The position numbers were made by a program, and so were the translations under genes. Shown here in pieces: positions 8,611-18,375 of a stretch of DNA of 64,000 nucleotides. How positions within the stretch are numbered: the first letter of the stretch is position 1; each line of letters begins with the position of its first letter. Under the pieces are notes generated by a model. The model saw only the letters and a program-made list of their open reading frames with translations. It did no database searches and had not been told where the DNA came from. Source of the stretch: DASXZH01 sp963829965 (GTDB taxonomy: Bacteria > Armatimonadota > Fimbriimonadia > Fimbriimonadales > Fimbriimonadaceae); contig CAWHLK010000036.1 of assembly GCA_963829965.1 (NCBI GenBank), forward strand, positions 108,782 to 172,781. Reading direction: 5' to 3'.

Positions 8611-10641
8611 ATGGTAACGAAGACTCTCCGATCGGCCCTCTGCACAGTGTTGCTCGCAGGATTGACTGTGCCCCTCCTTGCCCAGGACAATTTCCCTGAT
8701 GTCCCCGAGAATCACTGGGCTTACGAGGCGCTCGGCCGGCTTAAGAAGGACGGGCTATTGGTTGGATACCCGGACGGCCTTTTTCGCGGCAACCGTCCCG
8801 CTAGTCGTTACGAGTTAGCGGTTGCGATCCATGCGACCTACGTTCATCTGAAATCGATCACCGATGGGCTTCAATCCGAAATCGACGACCTGAAGGGCGG
8901 CGATGCTGCCTCGCAGCTCCAGGCGCTCAAGGACGCGGTTGCACAGCTCCAGGACGAGCTCAACGCCATGAAGGGCTGGGGCTCGGACATCGACAATCTC
9001 AAGAAGCTCGCCGACGAGTTCCAGAAGGAACTTGCTTCCCTGGGTGTGGACGTCGAAGGACTAAAGAAAGACATTGGCGAACTGGCCAAGCGGGTGGGAG
9101 TGCTCGAAGCGCACCATCTGCCCTTTGACATTCACGGGGACACCAATTTCTTCCTTTACGCGGGGAACGGCTCCGGCAACCTTTTCGGCATATCCACCTC
9201 TGGCCGCCCGGTCGGCGCCCAGGTAGTGACGACGCCTGCCGGGAAGCAAGTTTTGGTGCCCGTCGGCTTCGAAAAGAACTCGACCGTCTACCAAGAGCTT
9301 GTGCTAAAGCTCACGAGCAACGACGAGAGCAGCATCAGGTGGCATGGCGACATCTCCATAGGAAACTTGCTCCAGACGTCCACGTCGGGCGCAACCACGG
9401 CGGCATATTCCAGCCAGTCCCACAATGGGAACAAGGTTCCTCACGGAGCCGGGCCGGAGGCTCTTTATATTCAAGATCTCGCGGTCGATTTTGGTTCGAA
9501 GATTGCCGGCGAAGGATTCAATGCCGAGCTGGGAAGAACCGGCTACGAGATCGATCCCTATATCTATAGGCGAATCGACGTGCTCCCCTACTACTTCGTC
9601 ACCGACTTCTGGGGCGACGGCAAGTGGTATTTCGATGGTGGGATCCTCGGCTTCCATCTCAATGGCGCAAAGCTGGATGTTTTCGGCGGCAAGCAAAGCG
9701 ACCAAACCGACACTGCGGGCACAAACTATCAGCCCATGCTCGTCGGCGCGCTCGGGCACCCGTTTACCCCCGGCAAAGCCGTTCCTTCGGGCATCACCAA
9801 CAGCGCCGATGCGCTGGGAATCACGGTGGACGAGCAGCTCGGGCTAAACCTCGGCGTTCCGCTTGGAGCGAACGGCAACCTGGACCTTGCCTATATTGAG
9901 TTTGAATCGAACAGCGGATCCACCGAAGCGAGCGTGACGACCGGCTTCCCCGCCGCGAACCGCGCGGATGTTTATGGAGGAGTCCTGAGTTACAAACTGG
10001 AACGCCATCTGAAGTTGAAAGGCGGGTATTCCGCTTCCGACCTCCGAATTGGCGATCACGACCTCACGAGCAAGGACAACTATTCTTGGCACGGCTCGCT
10101 TGCCTACGATTCGGACAAGTGGGGGTTGGAAGCCGGCTACCGGCAGATCGAGCCGCAGTTTGGCGCGCCGGGAGATTGGGGACGGATCGGCATTTGGTGG
10201 AACCCAACCGACATTGAGGGCCCATGGGCAGCCGCCCATGTCAATCTTACGGACAAGCTCGGGCTCAAGGTCTCCGGCGAGTGGGACAGCGGCACGAACA
10301 CAAAATTCAGCCTCCCCACCTCCCTCGGCGGCGGGACGAGCACGGGCCTTGCGAACGACGACACGCTCTATGACTACAAGGCTGAACTGGACTACCGGTT
10401 CTGCGAGTCCTGGAGCACGCTGTTCAGCATCGACTTTGTGAACTGGCATTTTCCAGGCCAGCCGAACAACCCGTATGAGTCTTGGTACACGGTCGGCTTG
10501 CGGGATCAGTTGAGCCATGACGCGTTCATCAACTTTGTGCTGCAGTACAGCAGCTTTGACGGCGAGGGGATCGTTGACCCTTATTCGAATCCGCGCCTGG
10601 CCGGCTATCTGTTGACGACGCAATTGACGGTGAAGTTCTGA
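8611..10641 (+). CDS. SLH-domain outer-membrane porin
   Basis: Outer-membrane beta-barrel channel tethered to the cell wall. The chosen ATG gives a clean signal peptide (MVTKTLRSALC... ending PLLAQ). Next comes one S-layer-homology domain (FPDVPENHWAYEALGRL, YPDGLFRGNRPASRYELA; about residues 28-85), then a heptad-rich coiled coil (about 85-165). A long beta-rich barrel of alternating aromatic and polar strands follows. The last residue is Phe (LTVKF), the usual signal for barrel insertion. This SLH-coiled-coil-barrel order is typical of diderms that anchor the outer membrane through SLH domains (Cyanobacteria, Deinococcota, Armatimonadota). A TTG at 8575 would extend the N-terminus but gives a worse signal peptide. 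Confidence 0.92.
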   Translation: MVTKTLRSALCTVLLAGLTVPLLAQDNFPDVPENHWAYEALGRLKKDGLLVGYPDGLFRGNRPASRYELAVAIHATYVHLKSITDGLQSEIDDLKGGDAASQLQALKDAVAQLQDELNAMKGWGSDIDNLKKLADEFQKELASLGVDVEGLKKDIGELAKRVGVLEAHHLPFDIHGDTNFFLYAGNGSGNLFGISTSGRPVGAQVVTTPAGKQVLVPVGFEKNSTVYQELVLKLTSNDESSIRWHGDISIGNLLQTSTSGATTAAYSSQSHNGNKVPHGAGPEALYIQDLAVDFGSKIAGEGFNAELGRTGYEIDPYIYRRIDVLPYYFVTDFWGDGKWYFDGGILGFHLNGAKLDVFGGKQSDQTDTAGTNYQPMLVGALGHPFTPGKAVPSGITNSADALGITVDEQLGLNLGVPLGANGNLDLAYIEFESNSGSTEASVTTGFPAANRADVYGGVLSYKLERHLKLKGGYSASDLRIGDHDLTSKDNYSWHGSLAYDSDKWGLEAGYRQIEPQFGAPGDWGRIGIWWNPTDIEGPWAAAHVNLTDKLGLKVSGEWDSGTNTKFSLPTSLGGGTSTGLANDDTLYDYKAELDYRFCESWSTLFSIDFVNWHFPGQPNNPYESWYTVGLRDQLSHDAFINFVLQYSSFDGEGIVDPYSNPRLAGYLLTTQLTVKF

Positions 10642-10668
10642 ACTGTGAACTGTGAACTGTGAACTGTT
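10641..10668. repeat. Short tandem repeat, 7-bp unit x4
   Basis: Four consecutive copies of AACTGTG (the last ends in T) begin at the final base of the porin stop codon. It is non-coding and one of several word-like spacer repeats in this window. Confidence 0.8.
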
Positions 10669-10677
10669 GAAGGTAAA

Positions 10678-10782
10678 GAGGCTATCGCAAACCTAATCTG
10701 TCGGTCGGTAACGAGCTTTTTGCTCCGCTTCGCGGAGTGTCAAGCTAAAGACTCGACCTACTTCAGCCTCGAGGGATTGCGA
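10678..10782. other. Possible structured element in the porin/cytochrome spacer
   Basis: Outer arms TCGCAA (10,685-10,690) and TTGCGA (10,777-10,782) could pair. They enclose a perfect small hairpin CTCCGC-TTC-GCGGAG at 10,723-10,737. The element opens with GAGGCTATCGCAA, nearly the same as the left arm of the inverted repeat at 54,655. No known riboswitch core was recognised. The rest of the spacer up to 10,957 holds only a second short repeat. Confidence 0.35.
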
Positions 10783-10811
10783 CAGGAACCCGGGTAGAGG
10801 CGTGGAGATTG

Positions 10812-10836
10812 TAAACGGGCAAACGGTAAACGGTTA
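10812..10836. repeat. Short degenerate tandem repeat around AAACGG
   Basis: Three copies of an AAACGG word in 25 bp (GTAAACGGGC, AAACGG, TAAACGGTTAC). Non-coding, and similar in style to the repeat that begins at 10,641 but with a different word. Confidence 0.6.
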
Positions 10837-10957
10837 CAAGCAGCTTGAACGTTTTTCTGGGTCTGTCCCGTTAGTTCAAAATATTTTACTTTTTCAGCCC
10901 TGACCCTTTACCCATTCCGCTTTCCCCTGCGTAGAAGTGTTGAAAAGAGGTGTTGGA

Positions 10958-11335
10958 TTGAGTCAGAAATCATTTTGTTTATCGTTAGCCGCCTTTGCCC
11001 TGGTGGCGCTTGGCGTTAGTCCGTCCTTGGCGAAAGGGCAAGATAGCAAGCCTGGCAAGAATTTCGAGCCGGTTTATAAACTTTTTCACGACAATTGTGT
11101 TTCCTGTCATAACGACAAGAATCATTCGGCGAACATCGATCTCAGCACGTATGATTCGGTCATGAAGAGCGGCGGTGACAAGCCGATCGTCGTTCCCAAG
11201 AAGCCCGAGGAGAGCAATCTTCTTGCGTATATCGAGGGCACGAAGAAGCCGCAGATGCCCTTGAGGGGCAAGCCCCTAAAGAGCGACCAGGTGGACCTGG
11301 TGAAGAAATGGATCAAGGACGGGGCGAAGAACTAG
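10958..11335 (+). CDS. Small secreted c-type cytochrome (PSCyt1-like)
   Basis: Exported single-haem protein. After a signal peptide (about residues 1-25, ending SLAKG) comes the haem-binding motif CVSCH. Next are the segment IDLSTYDSVMKSGG and a late methionine-containing stretch (PQMPLRGKPL) that could supply the axial ligand. This pattern matches the planctomycete-type cytochrome C domain, often in surface electron-transfer or degradative proteins. The TTG at 10,958 is preferred because AGAGG stands 7 bp upstream; a GTG at 10,937 adds seven residues. The gene stands alone, with a strong terminator after it. Redox partner unknown. Confidence 0.85.
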   Translation: MSQKSFCLSLAAFALVALGVSPSLAKGQDSKPGKNFEPVYKLFHDNCVSCHNDKNHSANIDLSTYDSVMKSGGDKPIVVPKKPEESNLLAYIEGTKKPQMPLRGKPLKSDQVDLVKKWIKDGAKN

Positions 11336-11355
11336 CTTAGAATCACGAACCCATC

Positions 11356-11393
11356 AGCGCCGGCAGGGCTTTCCCTGCCGGCGCTTCTTTTTG
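11356..11393 (+). terminator. Rho-independent terminator of the cytochrome gene
   Basis: A 13-bp GC-rich perfect stem (AGCGCCGGCAGGG pairing with CCCTGCCGGCGCT) with a 4-base loop, then TCTTTTTG, 20 bp after the stop codon. Confidence 0.92.
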
Positions 11394-11664
11394 CCGGCCC
11401 ATCCGGGGCCACCGAAAGCAGTAGAATATTAAAATACTTTATGGCATACAGTTCTGAATAATGGCTCTCCGTTCTGGCTTCCCACCAAATCCCGAAAGTA
11501 AACAGACTCAAAATGACATAGTGGACCGGAAAACTAAGGCATTCAGTCCCCTTAGCGTAATGCATAAATCATGCACATAAAGTCATCGTTTTGTGGAACA
11601 ACAGGCGCCATTATCGCGTTGATTCATTAGGGCGAGCAATGGACGGTCGCTCCCCGCCCAAATT
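11394..11664. other. Spacer before the second RND operon; no gene seen
   Basis: AT-rich non-coding stretch. A small minus-strand frame here has no ribosome-binding site or recognisable similarity. It presumably holds the promoter of the operon that starts at 11,665, but no convincing -35/-10 pair stands out. Confidence 0.6.
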
Positions 11665-14600
11665 ATGCCGAACGCCGTAAAAGCTCTTCAACGACCCTAC
11701 ACGTACATCGTTCTCGCTTTGTTGATCATGCTCCTTGGCCTAGTTACAGCGGCGAGCACCCCCACCGACGTTTTCCCCAACATCGACATTCCCGTCGCGA
11801 GCGTGATCTGGACGTACACCGGCGCTTCACCGAACATCATGGAGTCTCGAATTGTGCAGACCGCCGAGCGGTCCTACAGTTCTTCGGTGAACGACATCGA
11901 GCACATGGAATCCCAGACGATGCCGGGCATGTCGGTCATCAAGATTTTCTTCCAGCCCGGCGCTCGAGTGGACTCGGACATGGCGCAGATCACGGCCACT
12001 TCCCAGTCAATCCTTAAATATCTGCCTCCCGGATTAACTCCGCCTCTAATCCTGCAGTTCAACGCCTCCAGCGTGCCGATCCTCCAGCTCGGCATTTCCA
12101 GTCCTGACATGACGCAGGCGCAGCTCAATGACTATGCGCAGAATTTCATTCGAATCCAATTGGCTGCCATTCGCGGCGCGGCGATTCCCTCGCCTTACGG
12201 GGGAACCCAGCGCACCATCATGGTCGATCTCAACCAAAGCGCTCTGCAGGCAAAAGGGCTTTCGCCGATGGACGTGGCGAACGCGATCAACCTTCAAAAC
12301 CTCATCATTCCCGCCGGTACGGAAAAAATGGGGAGACGCGAGTATACGGTCAGTATCAACAGCAGCCCTACCCTTGTTGATGAACTCAACAAAGTGCCGG
12401 TTAAGGTGGTCAATGGGGCAACCGTTTTCCTTGGAGATGTCGCCGAAGTGCACGACGGCGCGGCCGTTCAAACCAACGTGGTGGATAAGGACGGCAAGCC
12501 GTCCGTTCTGCTCACGGTTCTCAAGAGCGGCAATGCGTCGACTCTGGATATCGTGGACAAGATCAAGGAGGCGATTCCGAGAGTTCAGGCAACGCTGCCC
12601 AAGGATCTCCACCTGAACATCGTTTCCGACCAATCGATGTTTGTGAGAGCCTCGGTGAACAGCGTCATGCGGGAAGGACTGATTGCCGCGATCCTCACCG
12701 CGCTCATGATCCTGCTGTTTCTTGGAAGCTGGCGCAGCACGCTCATTGTGGCGTTGGGAATCCCGCTTTCCATCTTCTTTTCGATCATGTGCCTTAGCGG
12801 CCTGGGGCAAACGATCAACGTGATGACGTTGGGAGGTTTGGCCCTTGCCATTGGAATTCTGGTTGATAACGCGATTGTGTCGATTGAGAACATCTATCGC
12901 AACTTAGGGCTCGGCAAAAAGTTGCATAGCGCCATCGTCGACGGCGTGGAACAGGTTGGCACGCCCCAGCTCGTTTCGACAATGGCGATCTGCATCGTCT
13001 TCCTTCCGATTCTGTTCCTCACCGGAGCGGCAGGCTCGCTCTTTAAGCCGCTGGCAATGGCGGTGGTGTTCTCCATGATCGCCTCCTATCTGCTTTCGCG
13101 CACGTTCGTGCCCGTCATGGCGGCCAAGCTGATCGGCAAAGAGGCGCACCTTCATGCCCACGGGCACGAGCCAGTCGATGACAAGCACATGCGCCATCAC
13201 GACCACGCCTCCGGACCAAGCCATGATGGGACGGGCGCGAAGTCTGCTCCGCAGGGAGATGCCATTTGGCGGATGCACCTCGTGTTCAACAGGAGCTTCG
13301 AGAAATTGCTCGACGCCTATCGTCACGGAGTGACCTGGGCGGTTCGCCATCGCGGAACGGTAATGCTCGGTTTCGGAGGGTTTTTCGTAGCTTCGCTGTT
13401 CTTGGCGCCGTTCATTGGCGAGGACTTCTTTCCCGAAGTGGACGCCGGCTCGTTCCGGCTTCACGTGAGAGCGCCGGCCGGCACTCGCCTGGAAGAAACG
13501 CAGAAACTGTTTGCTCGAGTGGAAGACACGATCCATCAGGTGATTCCTGCCAAAGAAACCGACCTGGTGATGGACAATATCGGCATCGCGGTGGGCGGCG
13601 TGAACGTGGCTTATAACACGACGGGAGCAGTAGGGCCTTCGGACGGCGAAATCCTCGTGCAGCTCAAAGAGGGGCACGCTCCAACCGAACAGTATGTCGA
13701 GAAGCTGAGAATCGTCTTGAGAGAGGATTATCCGAACGTCACGTTCTTCTTCCAGCCGGCGGATATCACCACCCAGATCCTCGACTTCGGCCTTCCGGCT
13801 CCCATCGACCTGCAAGTGGTCGGGAGGAGCAAAGAAAACTACGCTCTCGCGGAAAAGATCGCTCAGAAGGTCAAGCTGATTCCGGGAGCGGCGGATGTGC
13901 ACATACACCAGGTAGTGAATTATCCGGAGATTCACATTTCCGCGAGTCGCCAGCGCTTGGCAGAGGTTGGCCTAACTCAAAAGGACTTCGCCAACAACGT
14001 GCTTATCCCCCTTAGCTCCAGCGGGCAGATTTTGCCGAACTTCTGGGTGGACCCAACGAACGGCGTGAGCTACCTGGTTGAGGTTCAAACCCCTCAATTC
14101 AGTCTTCACAATCTGCAGGACCTTGAGAACACGCCCCTCGCGGTGAAAGATGGCCCCCCTCAGGCGCTTTCCAACCTGGCGACTTTTTCCCGAACCACCA
14201 GCCCTCAGGTTCTGAACGATTACGACGTTCAGCCCACAATCGACATTTACGCCAATATCCAAGATAGGGATCTCGGCGGAGTGGCGAGCGACATCCAGAA
14301 GACGCTGGACTCATTCAACGGCCACTTGCCGAGAGGCACCCGGCTTGTGATGCGCGGCCAAGTCCAGAGCATGAACTCTACTTTCATGGGCCTTGGCCTT
14401 GGCCTCGTCTTCTCAATCATTCTCGTTTACTTCCTACTGGTTGTGAACTACCAGTCCTGGATCGATCCGCTCATTATCGTTGCGGCGCTGCCGGGCGCGT
14501 TGAGCGGCATTCTGCTCATGCTGTTTGTGACCAACACCACCTTCAGCGTTCCCGCACTGATGGGAGCGATCATGTGCGTAGGCGTGGCTACGGCGAACAG

Positions 14601-14958
14601 CGTGCTTGTGGTCACATTTGCCAATGATCGCCGGGCTGCGGGAGACGACGCGATCACCGCGGCGATCACCGCCGGCTGCACCCGCCTCCGCCCCGTTCTT
14701 ATGACGGCTCTGGCCATGATGCTTGGAATGCTTCCCATGGCATTGACGTTCGGCGAAGGAGGCGAGCAAAACGCTCCCTTGGGCCGCGCGGTCATCGGCG
14801 GTCTTGCAATCGCCACCGTCACCACTTTGCTTTTTGTCCCTCTCGTTTATAGCGTCCTGCGCAAAGGAAAACCAAATCGAATCGAACTTGATCTGGACGA
14901 TGCCGCTCCAGCATCGGAACCGGCGGATAAGCCCCTTGCCGGCGTAGGCAACGTTTGA
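11665..14958 (+). CDS. RND efflux permease with a His-rich loop
   Basis: Inner-membrane RND pump of 1097 residues with the usual duplicated architecture. TM4 reads ILVDNAIVSIENIYR: only the first Asp of the AcrB-type Asp-Asp pair is present and the second is Asn. Between the first transmembrane bundle and the second half lies a histidine-rich stretch (about residues 490-525, nine His, e.g. HLHAHGHE and HMRHHDH). It could bind metal or simply be a flexible linker. The gene leads a three-gene operon with its adaptor (17 bp downstream) and TolC-like channel, so this is a complete tripartite pump. Metal export is possible, but drug or lipid substrates are not excluded. Confidence 0.94.
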   Translation: MPNAVKALQRPYTYIVLALLIMLLGLVTAASTPTDVFPNIDIPVASVIWTYTGASPNIMESRIVQTAERSYSSSVNDIEHMESQTMPGMSVIKIFFQPGARVDSDMAQITATSQSILKYLPPGLTPPLILQFNASSVPILQLGISSPDMTQAQLNDYAQNFIRIQLAAIRGAAIPSPYGGTQRTIMVDLNQSALQAKGLSPMDVANAINLQNLIIPAGTEKMGRREYTVSINSSPTLVDELNKVPVKVVNGATVFLGDVAEVHDGAAVQTNVVDKDGKPSVLLTVLKSGNASTLDIVDKIKEAIPRVQATLPKDLHLNIVSDQSMFVRASVNSVMREGLIAAILTALMILLFLGSWRSTLIVALGIPLSIFFSIMCLSGLGQTINVMTLGGLALAIGILVDNAIVSIENIYRNLGLGKKLHSAIVDGVEQVGTPQLVSTMAICIVFLPILFLTGAAGSLFKPLAMAVVFSMIASYLLSRTFVPVMAAKLIGKEAHLHAHGHEPVDDKHMRHHDHASGPSHDGTGAKSAPQGDAIWRMHLVFNRSFEKLLDAYRHGVTWAVRHRGTVMLGFGGFFVASLFLAPFIGEDFFPEVDAGSFRLHVRAPAGTRLEETQKLFARVEDTIHQVIPAKETDLVMDNIGIAVGGVNVAYNTTGAVGPSDGEILVQLKEGHAPTEQYVEKLRIVLREDYPNVTFFFQPADITTQILDFGLPAPIDLQVVGRSKENYALAEKIAQKVKLIPGAADVHIHQVVNYPEIHISASRQRLAEVGLTQKDFANNVLIPLSSSGQILPNFWVDPTNGVSYLVEVQTPQFSLHNLQDLENTPLAVKDGPPQALSNLATFSRTTSPQVLNDYDVQPTIDIYANIQDRDLGGVASDIQKTLDSFNGHLPRGTRLVMRGQVQSMNSTFMGLGLGLVFSIILVYFLLVVNYQSWIDPLIIVAALPGALSGILLMLFVTNTTFSVPALMGAIMCVGVATANSVLVVTFANDRRAAGDDAITAAITAGCTRLRPVLMTALAMMLGMLPMALTFGEGGEQNAPLGRAVIGGLAIATVTTLLFVPLVYSVLRKGKPNRIELDLDDAAPASEPADKPLAGVGNV

Positions 14959-14975
14959 AGAAATAAAGAAAAACC

Positions 14976-16709
14976 ATGGATCCCAATAACCCAAACCACG
15001 AACCAGACCTGCCCGCAGAGGAGCCCACGCTTGTTGAGGTTCCGGTTGAGGAAGCCCCGATAAAACCCAGGCGCGTTAGACGCCCCCGAAAGAACAGGAA
15101 GGCCCTCTACGTAATCGTCGTTGTAGTTCTTGTGCTCGCCTACTTCGGAATTGCGCCGAGATTGGCCCACGCAAGGCGGCTGGATCAGTCGGTTTCCTCG
15201 GTTAAGCACGAGGTTCCGGTGGTGAGCGTGGTCAAGCTGAAGCCCACATCCGGCCAAAACGACCTGACTTTGCCAAGCAACATCCAGGCAATCGACGAGA
15301 CCATTCTCAACGCGCAAACCACCGGGTATGTGCGGCAGCGCTTCGTCGATATAGGCTACAAGGTTCATCAAGGCGAAGTTCTCGCGACCATCGAATCGCC
15401 GGAAGTCGATCAACAGCTTCAAGAAGGCCAGGCGCAGGTTGCCAAAGGCGTCGCCGATCTCGGCCAGTCGAGCGCGGACGCGGCCAAGCTCCATGCCGCG
15501 ATTGCGGCCGCTGAGGCCGACTACGTACGAAGCCAGGCCTCTCTTATGGAGGCAAGGGCAAACCTGGACCACCTTAAGGCCAAAGAACTTCAAGCGGAAT
15601 CCTACGTCAGCAGCGCAAAGTCCAAGCAAATCGGCCTTACCAAGAAATATGCGGGAGCTCAAGCCGATTTGAACCGAGCAAACGCGGGAATGACAATCGC
15701 GAAAAAGACGTTGGATCGTTGGAAGATCCTTCTCCAAGGTGACGCGGTTTCCGGCCAGGATGTTGACGAAAAGCAGGCGGATTACGACGGCAGTATTGCT
15801 CAGGTTGAAGCGGCTCAGGCCAATGTTAGTTCGGCCCAAGCGGACGTCGAAGCAGGGGCAGGCGCGGTGAAATCCGCCCAAGCGGAGGAGACAGCAGCAA
15901 AAGCCGACGTGGCGAGCGGCGCACAGGGAGTGGCCGCCGCGCAGGCATCCGTCAACGCGGCAAAAGCGAACATTCAGGCGGCCGAATCCGCTTACGATGC
16001 CAGCCAGTCCGGCATCAAAGCGGCTTCGGCAACGGTGGAGTCGGACAGCGCGAACGTGCGCCGGATCCGCGCCTTGCAGTCCTTCGAGAATATCGTCGCG
16101 CCGTTCTCCGGCGTCATTACGGCCCGGAATGTGGATGTGGGCGACCTTGTCCATCCGAACAACGGGGGGTCGGGCGCGAGCAATCCCATGAGCACGGTCA
16201 CCAAGAGCGGCCTGTTTGGGCTCGCACGAACCGACGAGTTGCGTGTCCAGGTGAACGTTCCGGAGGCGTTTGTGCCGTCCGTGCGCAAAGGGCAGCAGGC
16301 GGACATCGAAGTCAGCGAATACCCGGGGAAGACTTTTCCCGGAAACGTTTTTAACGTTGCCGGGGCTCTCGATGCAGACTCAAGAACACTTCTGGTTGAA
16401 ATTCGCGTTCCAAACCCGAGTGGCATTCTCAAACCAGGCATGTACGCGGAAGTCCACTTCAACAAGCTCAACTCGGCGCCCGTCCTGCAGATCCCGCCAA
16501 GCGCGGTGGTTTTCGACGCGGAAGGGACAAGAGTAGCGGTGATTCAACCGGATGGAACCCTCCATTTCCAGACGGTCAAGCCGGGCAGGGATCTCGGCAA
16601 TGAGATCGAGATTCTTGGAGGGCTAAGAGGGGGCGAAACGATTGTTACGAACCCGGATGACACCCTGACAGAGGGTGAGAAAGTTCGAACGGTAGAGGAT
16701 CAGCGTTAA
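14976..16709 (+). CDS. RND efflux periplasmic adaptor with extended coiled coil
   Basis: Membrane fusion protein of the tripartite pump. The N-terminus is acidic and Pro-rich (about residues 1-30), then basic, then a single transmembrane anchor (about 44-62). The first lipoyl half (TGYVRQRFVDIGYKVHQGE) is followed by an unusually long Ala/Gln/Ser coiled coil to about residue 350. Then come the second lipoyl half (VAPFSGVITARNVDVGDL) and the barrel. At 577 residues it is longer than AcrA (about 400), mostly through the hairpin. Its stop overlaps the start of the channel gene by one base (TAATG). Confidence 0.93.
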   Translation: MDPNNPNHEPDLPAEEPTLVEVPVEEAPIKPRRVRRPRKNRKALYVIVVVVLVLAYFGIAPRLAHARRLDQSVSSVKHEVPVVSVVKLKPTSGQNDLTLPSNIQAIDETILNAQTTGYVRQRFVDIGYKVHQGEVLATIESPEVDQQLQEGQAQVAKGVADLGQSSADAAKLHAAIAAAEADYVRSQASLMEARANLDHLKAKELQAESYVSSAKSKQIGLTKKYAGAQADLNRANAGMTIAKKTLDRWKILLQGDAVSGQDVDEKQADYDGSIAQVEAAQANVSSAQADVEAGAGAVKSAQAEETAAKADVASGAQGVAAAQASVNAAKANIQAAESAYDASQSGIKAASATVESDSANVRRIRALQSFENIVAPFSGVITARNVDVGDLVHPNNGGSGASNPMSTVTKSGLFGLARTDELRVQVNVPEAFVPSVRKGQQADIEVSEYPGKTFPGNVFNVAGALDADSRTLLVEIRVPNPSGILKPGMYAEVHFNKLNSAPVLQIPPSAVVFDAEGTRVAVIQPDGTLHFQTVKPGRDLGNEIEILGGLRGGETIVTNPDDTLTEGEKVRTVEDQR

Positions 16710-18367
16710 TGATTTTTCGCAGATCGATGTTTTTACTGGCGCTTTGCGCGGCCAGTGGTTATGCCTCTGCCCAGCAGCCGGGAGCCGAGCAGCTAACCAA
16801 ACTTCGGCGGCCTGCGGATAAGTCGTTGCATGAGTCGCCAGGTCTGGAACTCCTCAACCAGGTTCTGAATGGCCGGACAATCACGATGGACAACGCGATC
16901 CAGATCGCGCTCGCCATCAACATTCCCCTCGCCGAAGCCAACGCCGATCTCTATATCGCTGAAGGCAGGACCCAGGAGGCATATTCGGCGCTTAACCCGA
17001 CGATCGGCACGATTCTCACAGGTCTGAGATGGAACGAAGAGCAAACGACAACCTCGCTGGTAACCGCGGACCCGGCAACTCTGACGTCGCCTATCGGCAA
17101 GAGAGTAGCAACGCAGAACATCCAGCAAACGTTGGTCGCACTGGGCGCCAGTCTGCCCCTGGACATCAGTGGCGCGCTGAACGCATCGGGAGAGCAGCAG
17201 AAATATCGTCGAGTCCAAGCGCAATATGGCGTGAGCCAAACAAAAAACGACGTGGTCACCAACGTTAAAACCGCGTTTTATGCCGTCCTCAGGGCGCGAG
17301 CTTTGAGAACGGTGGCGGAGGATAATCTCAAGAACGCGCAGGTGCGCTACACGGACGCGCAGAACAAGTACGCGGCGCAAGTGGTTACCAAGTTCGACGT
17401 GCTCCGCGCCCAGGTGGACGTGGCCAATGCCGAGCAGCAGCTCATCTCGGCAAGAAACGAAGTTGAGTCCCTGTACGCCTCGTTGAATCGAACGATCGGG
17501 ATCAAAGTAAACACGCGCCTTCACGCGGTTGAAACCGGCGCGGTAAAAGAGCCAACCCCTGCCACCCCAATCGCCGGCATGCCGGCGGCCGTGCCTCCGC
17601 CTTCCAAGACCCAGCCCGTAGCGCCAAGCACATTGCCGAACCCGGCAACCCCGTCCGCTCCGACTCCGAATCCGCCTGCAGGCGCTTCCGTCGTGCAGAA
17701 GCCCTCAACCGCGATGATGCCAACGCCGATCAATCAGAGTTGGACCGATGTTCCCCAGGCAACCCTCGGACCGGATTTCGACGGGGACCTGAAGGAGGCC
17801 CTGCAGAACCGGCCGGAAATAGGGGAGGCCAAAGCCGGTATATCTTCTTCTCAATGGGGAGTCAAATATGCCGAACGCTCTGAGTTGCCATCGGCGGACG
17901 TGGGCTGGGATTATGTGTACGCACCGAACGCGCCGGGACTTCACCCCTACACCCACACGTGGCTTCTCTCCGCCCAACTGGCCGTGCCCATTTTTGATGG
18001 TGGTTTGGCCGCGGCTCGAATCAAGGAGGCGCGTGGCCTGGTGGCTAACTCGACTTCGCTGCTGCGAGACACGCAAGATCAGGTGACGTTGGAAGTGGAG
18101 CAGGCGCTTTTTGCCGTGCAAGACGCCAGAGATAGGGTGCGTGTGGCCAACCAAACGCTTGCGGAAGCGCAAGAGGCTTTTGCGATCGCTCAACGCCGGT
18201 ATAACGCCTCAGTTTCACCCCTTATCGAGCTGAGCGACGCGCAGGACGCGCTCACCCAGGCGGAAAGCAACCAGGTTAACGCCCTTTACGATTACAACAC
18301 GGCGGAAGCTGAGTTGGACCGAGCGCTCGGGCGGTATTCAAACTACCAGCCACAACCCGCCAAGTAA
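16709..18367 (+). CDS. TolC-family outer-membrane efflux channel
   Basis: Outer-membrane factor of the tripartite pump. The signal peptide ends near ASAQQ (residue 22). Two tandem TolC/OEP repeats follow, rich in long amphipathic helices (AQNKYAAQVVTKFDVLRAQ; RRYNASVSPLIELSDAQDAL). Between the repeats, at about residues 280-335, there is a Pro/Ala/Thr-rich insertion (VPPPSKTQPVAPS and onward) that ordinary TolC proteins lack. It may be a surface or periplasmic linker. Last gene of the operon, followed by a hairpin terminator. Confidence 0.94.
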   Translation: MIFRRSMFLLALCAASGYASAQQPGAEQLTKLRRPADKSLHESPGLELLNQVLNGRTITMDNAIQIALAINIPLAEANADLYIAEGRTQEAYSALNPTIGTILTGLRWNEEQTTTSLVTADPATLTSPIGKRVATQNIQQTLVALGASLPLDISGALNASGEQQKYRRVQAQYGVSQTKNDVVTNVKTAFYAVLRARALRTVAEDNLKNAQVRYTDAQNKYAAQVVTKFDVLRAQVDVANAEQQLISARNEVESLYASLNRTIGIKVNTRLHAVETGAVKEPTPATPIAGMPAAVPPPSKTQPVAPSTLPNPATPSAPTPNPPAGASVVQKPSTAMMPTPINQSWTDVPQATLGPDFDGDLKEALQNRPEIGEAKAGISSSQWGVKYAERSELPSADVGWDYVYAPNAPGLHPYTHTWLLSAQLAVPIFDGGLAAARIKEARGLVANSTSLLRDTQDQVTLEVEQALFAVQDARDRVRVANQTLAEAQEAFAIAQRRYNASVSPLIELSDAQDALTQAESNQVNALYDYNTAEAELDRALGRYSNYQPQPAK

Positions 18368-18375
18368 TTACAAAT

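Noticed and set aside
10641..10668. CRISPR-like array
   Set aside because: 7-bp units without spacers; no cas genes anywhere in the window.
10723..10737. GC hairpin as terminator of the SLH porin gene
   Set aside because: The T-run precedes the stem instead of following it, on either strand.
12904..13935. 343-residue frame antisense to the second RND permease
   Set aside because: It lies wholly opposite a conserved gene; it is His/Arg-rich in the way typical of shadow frames in GC-rich DNA.
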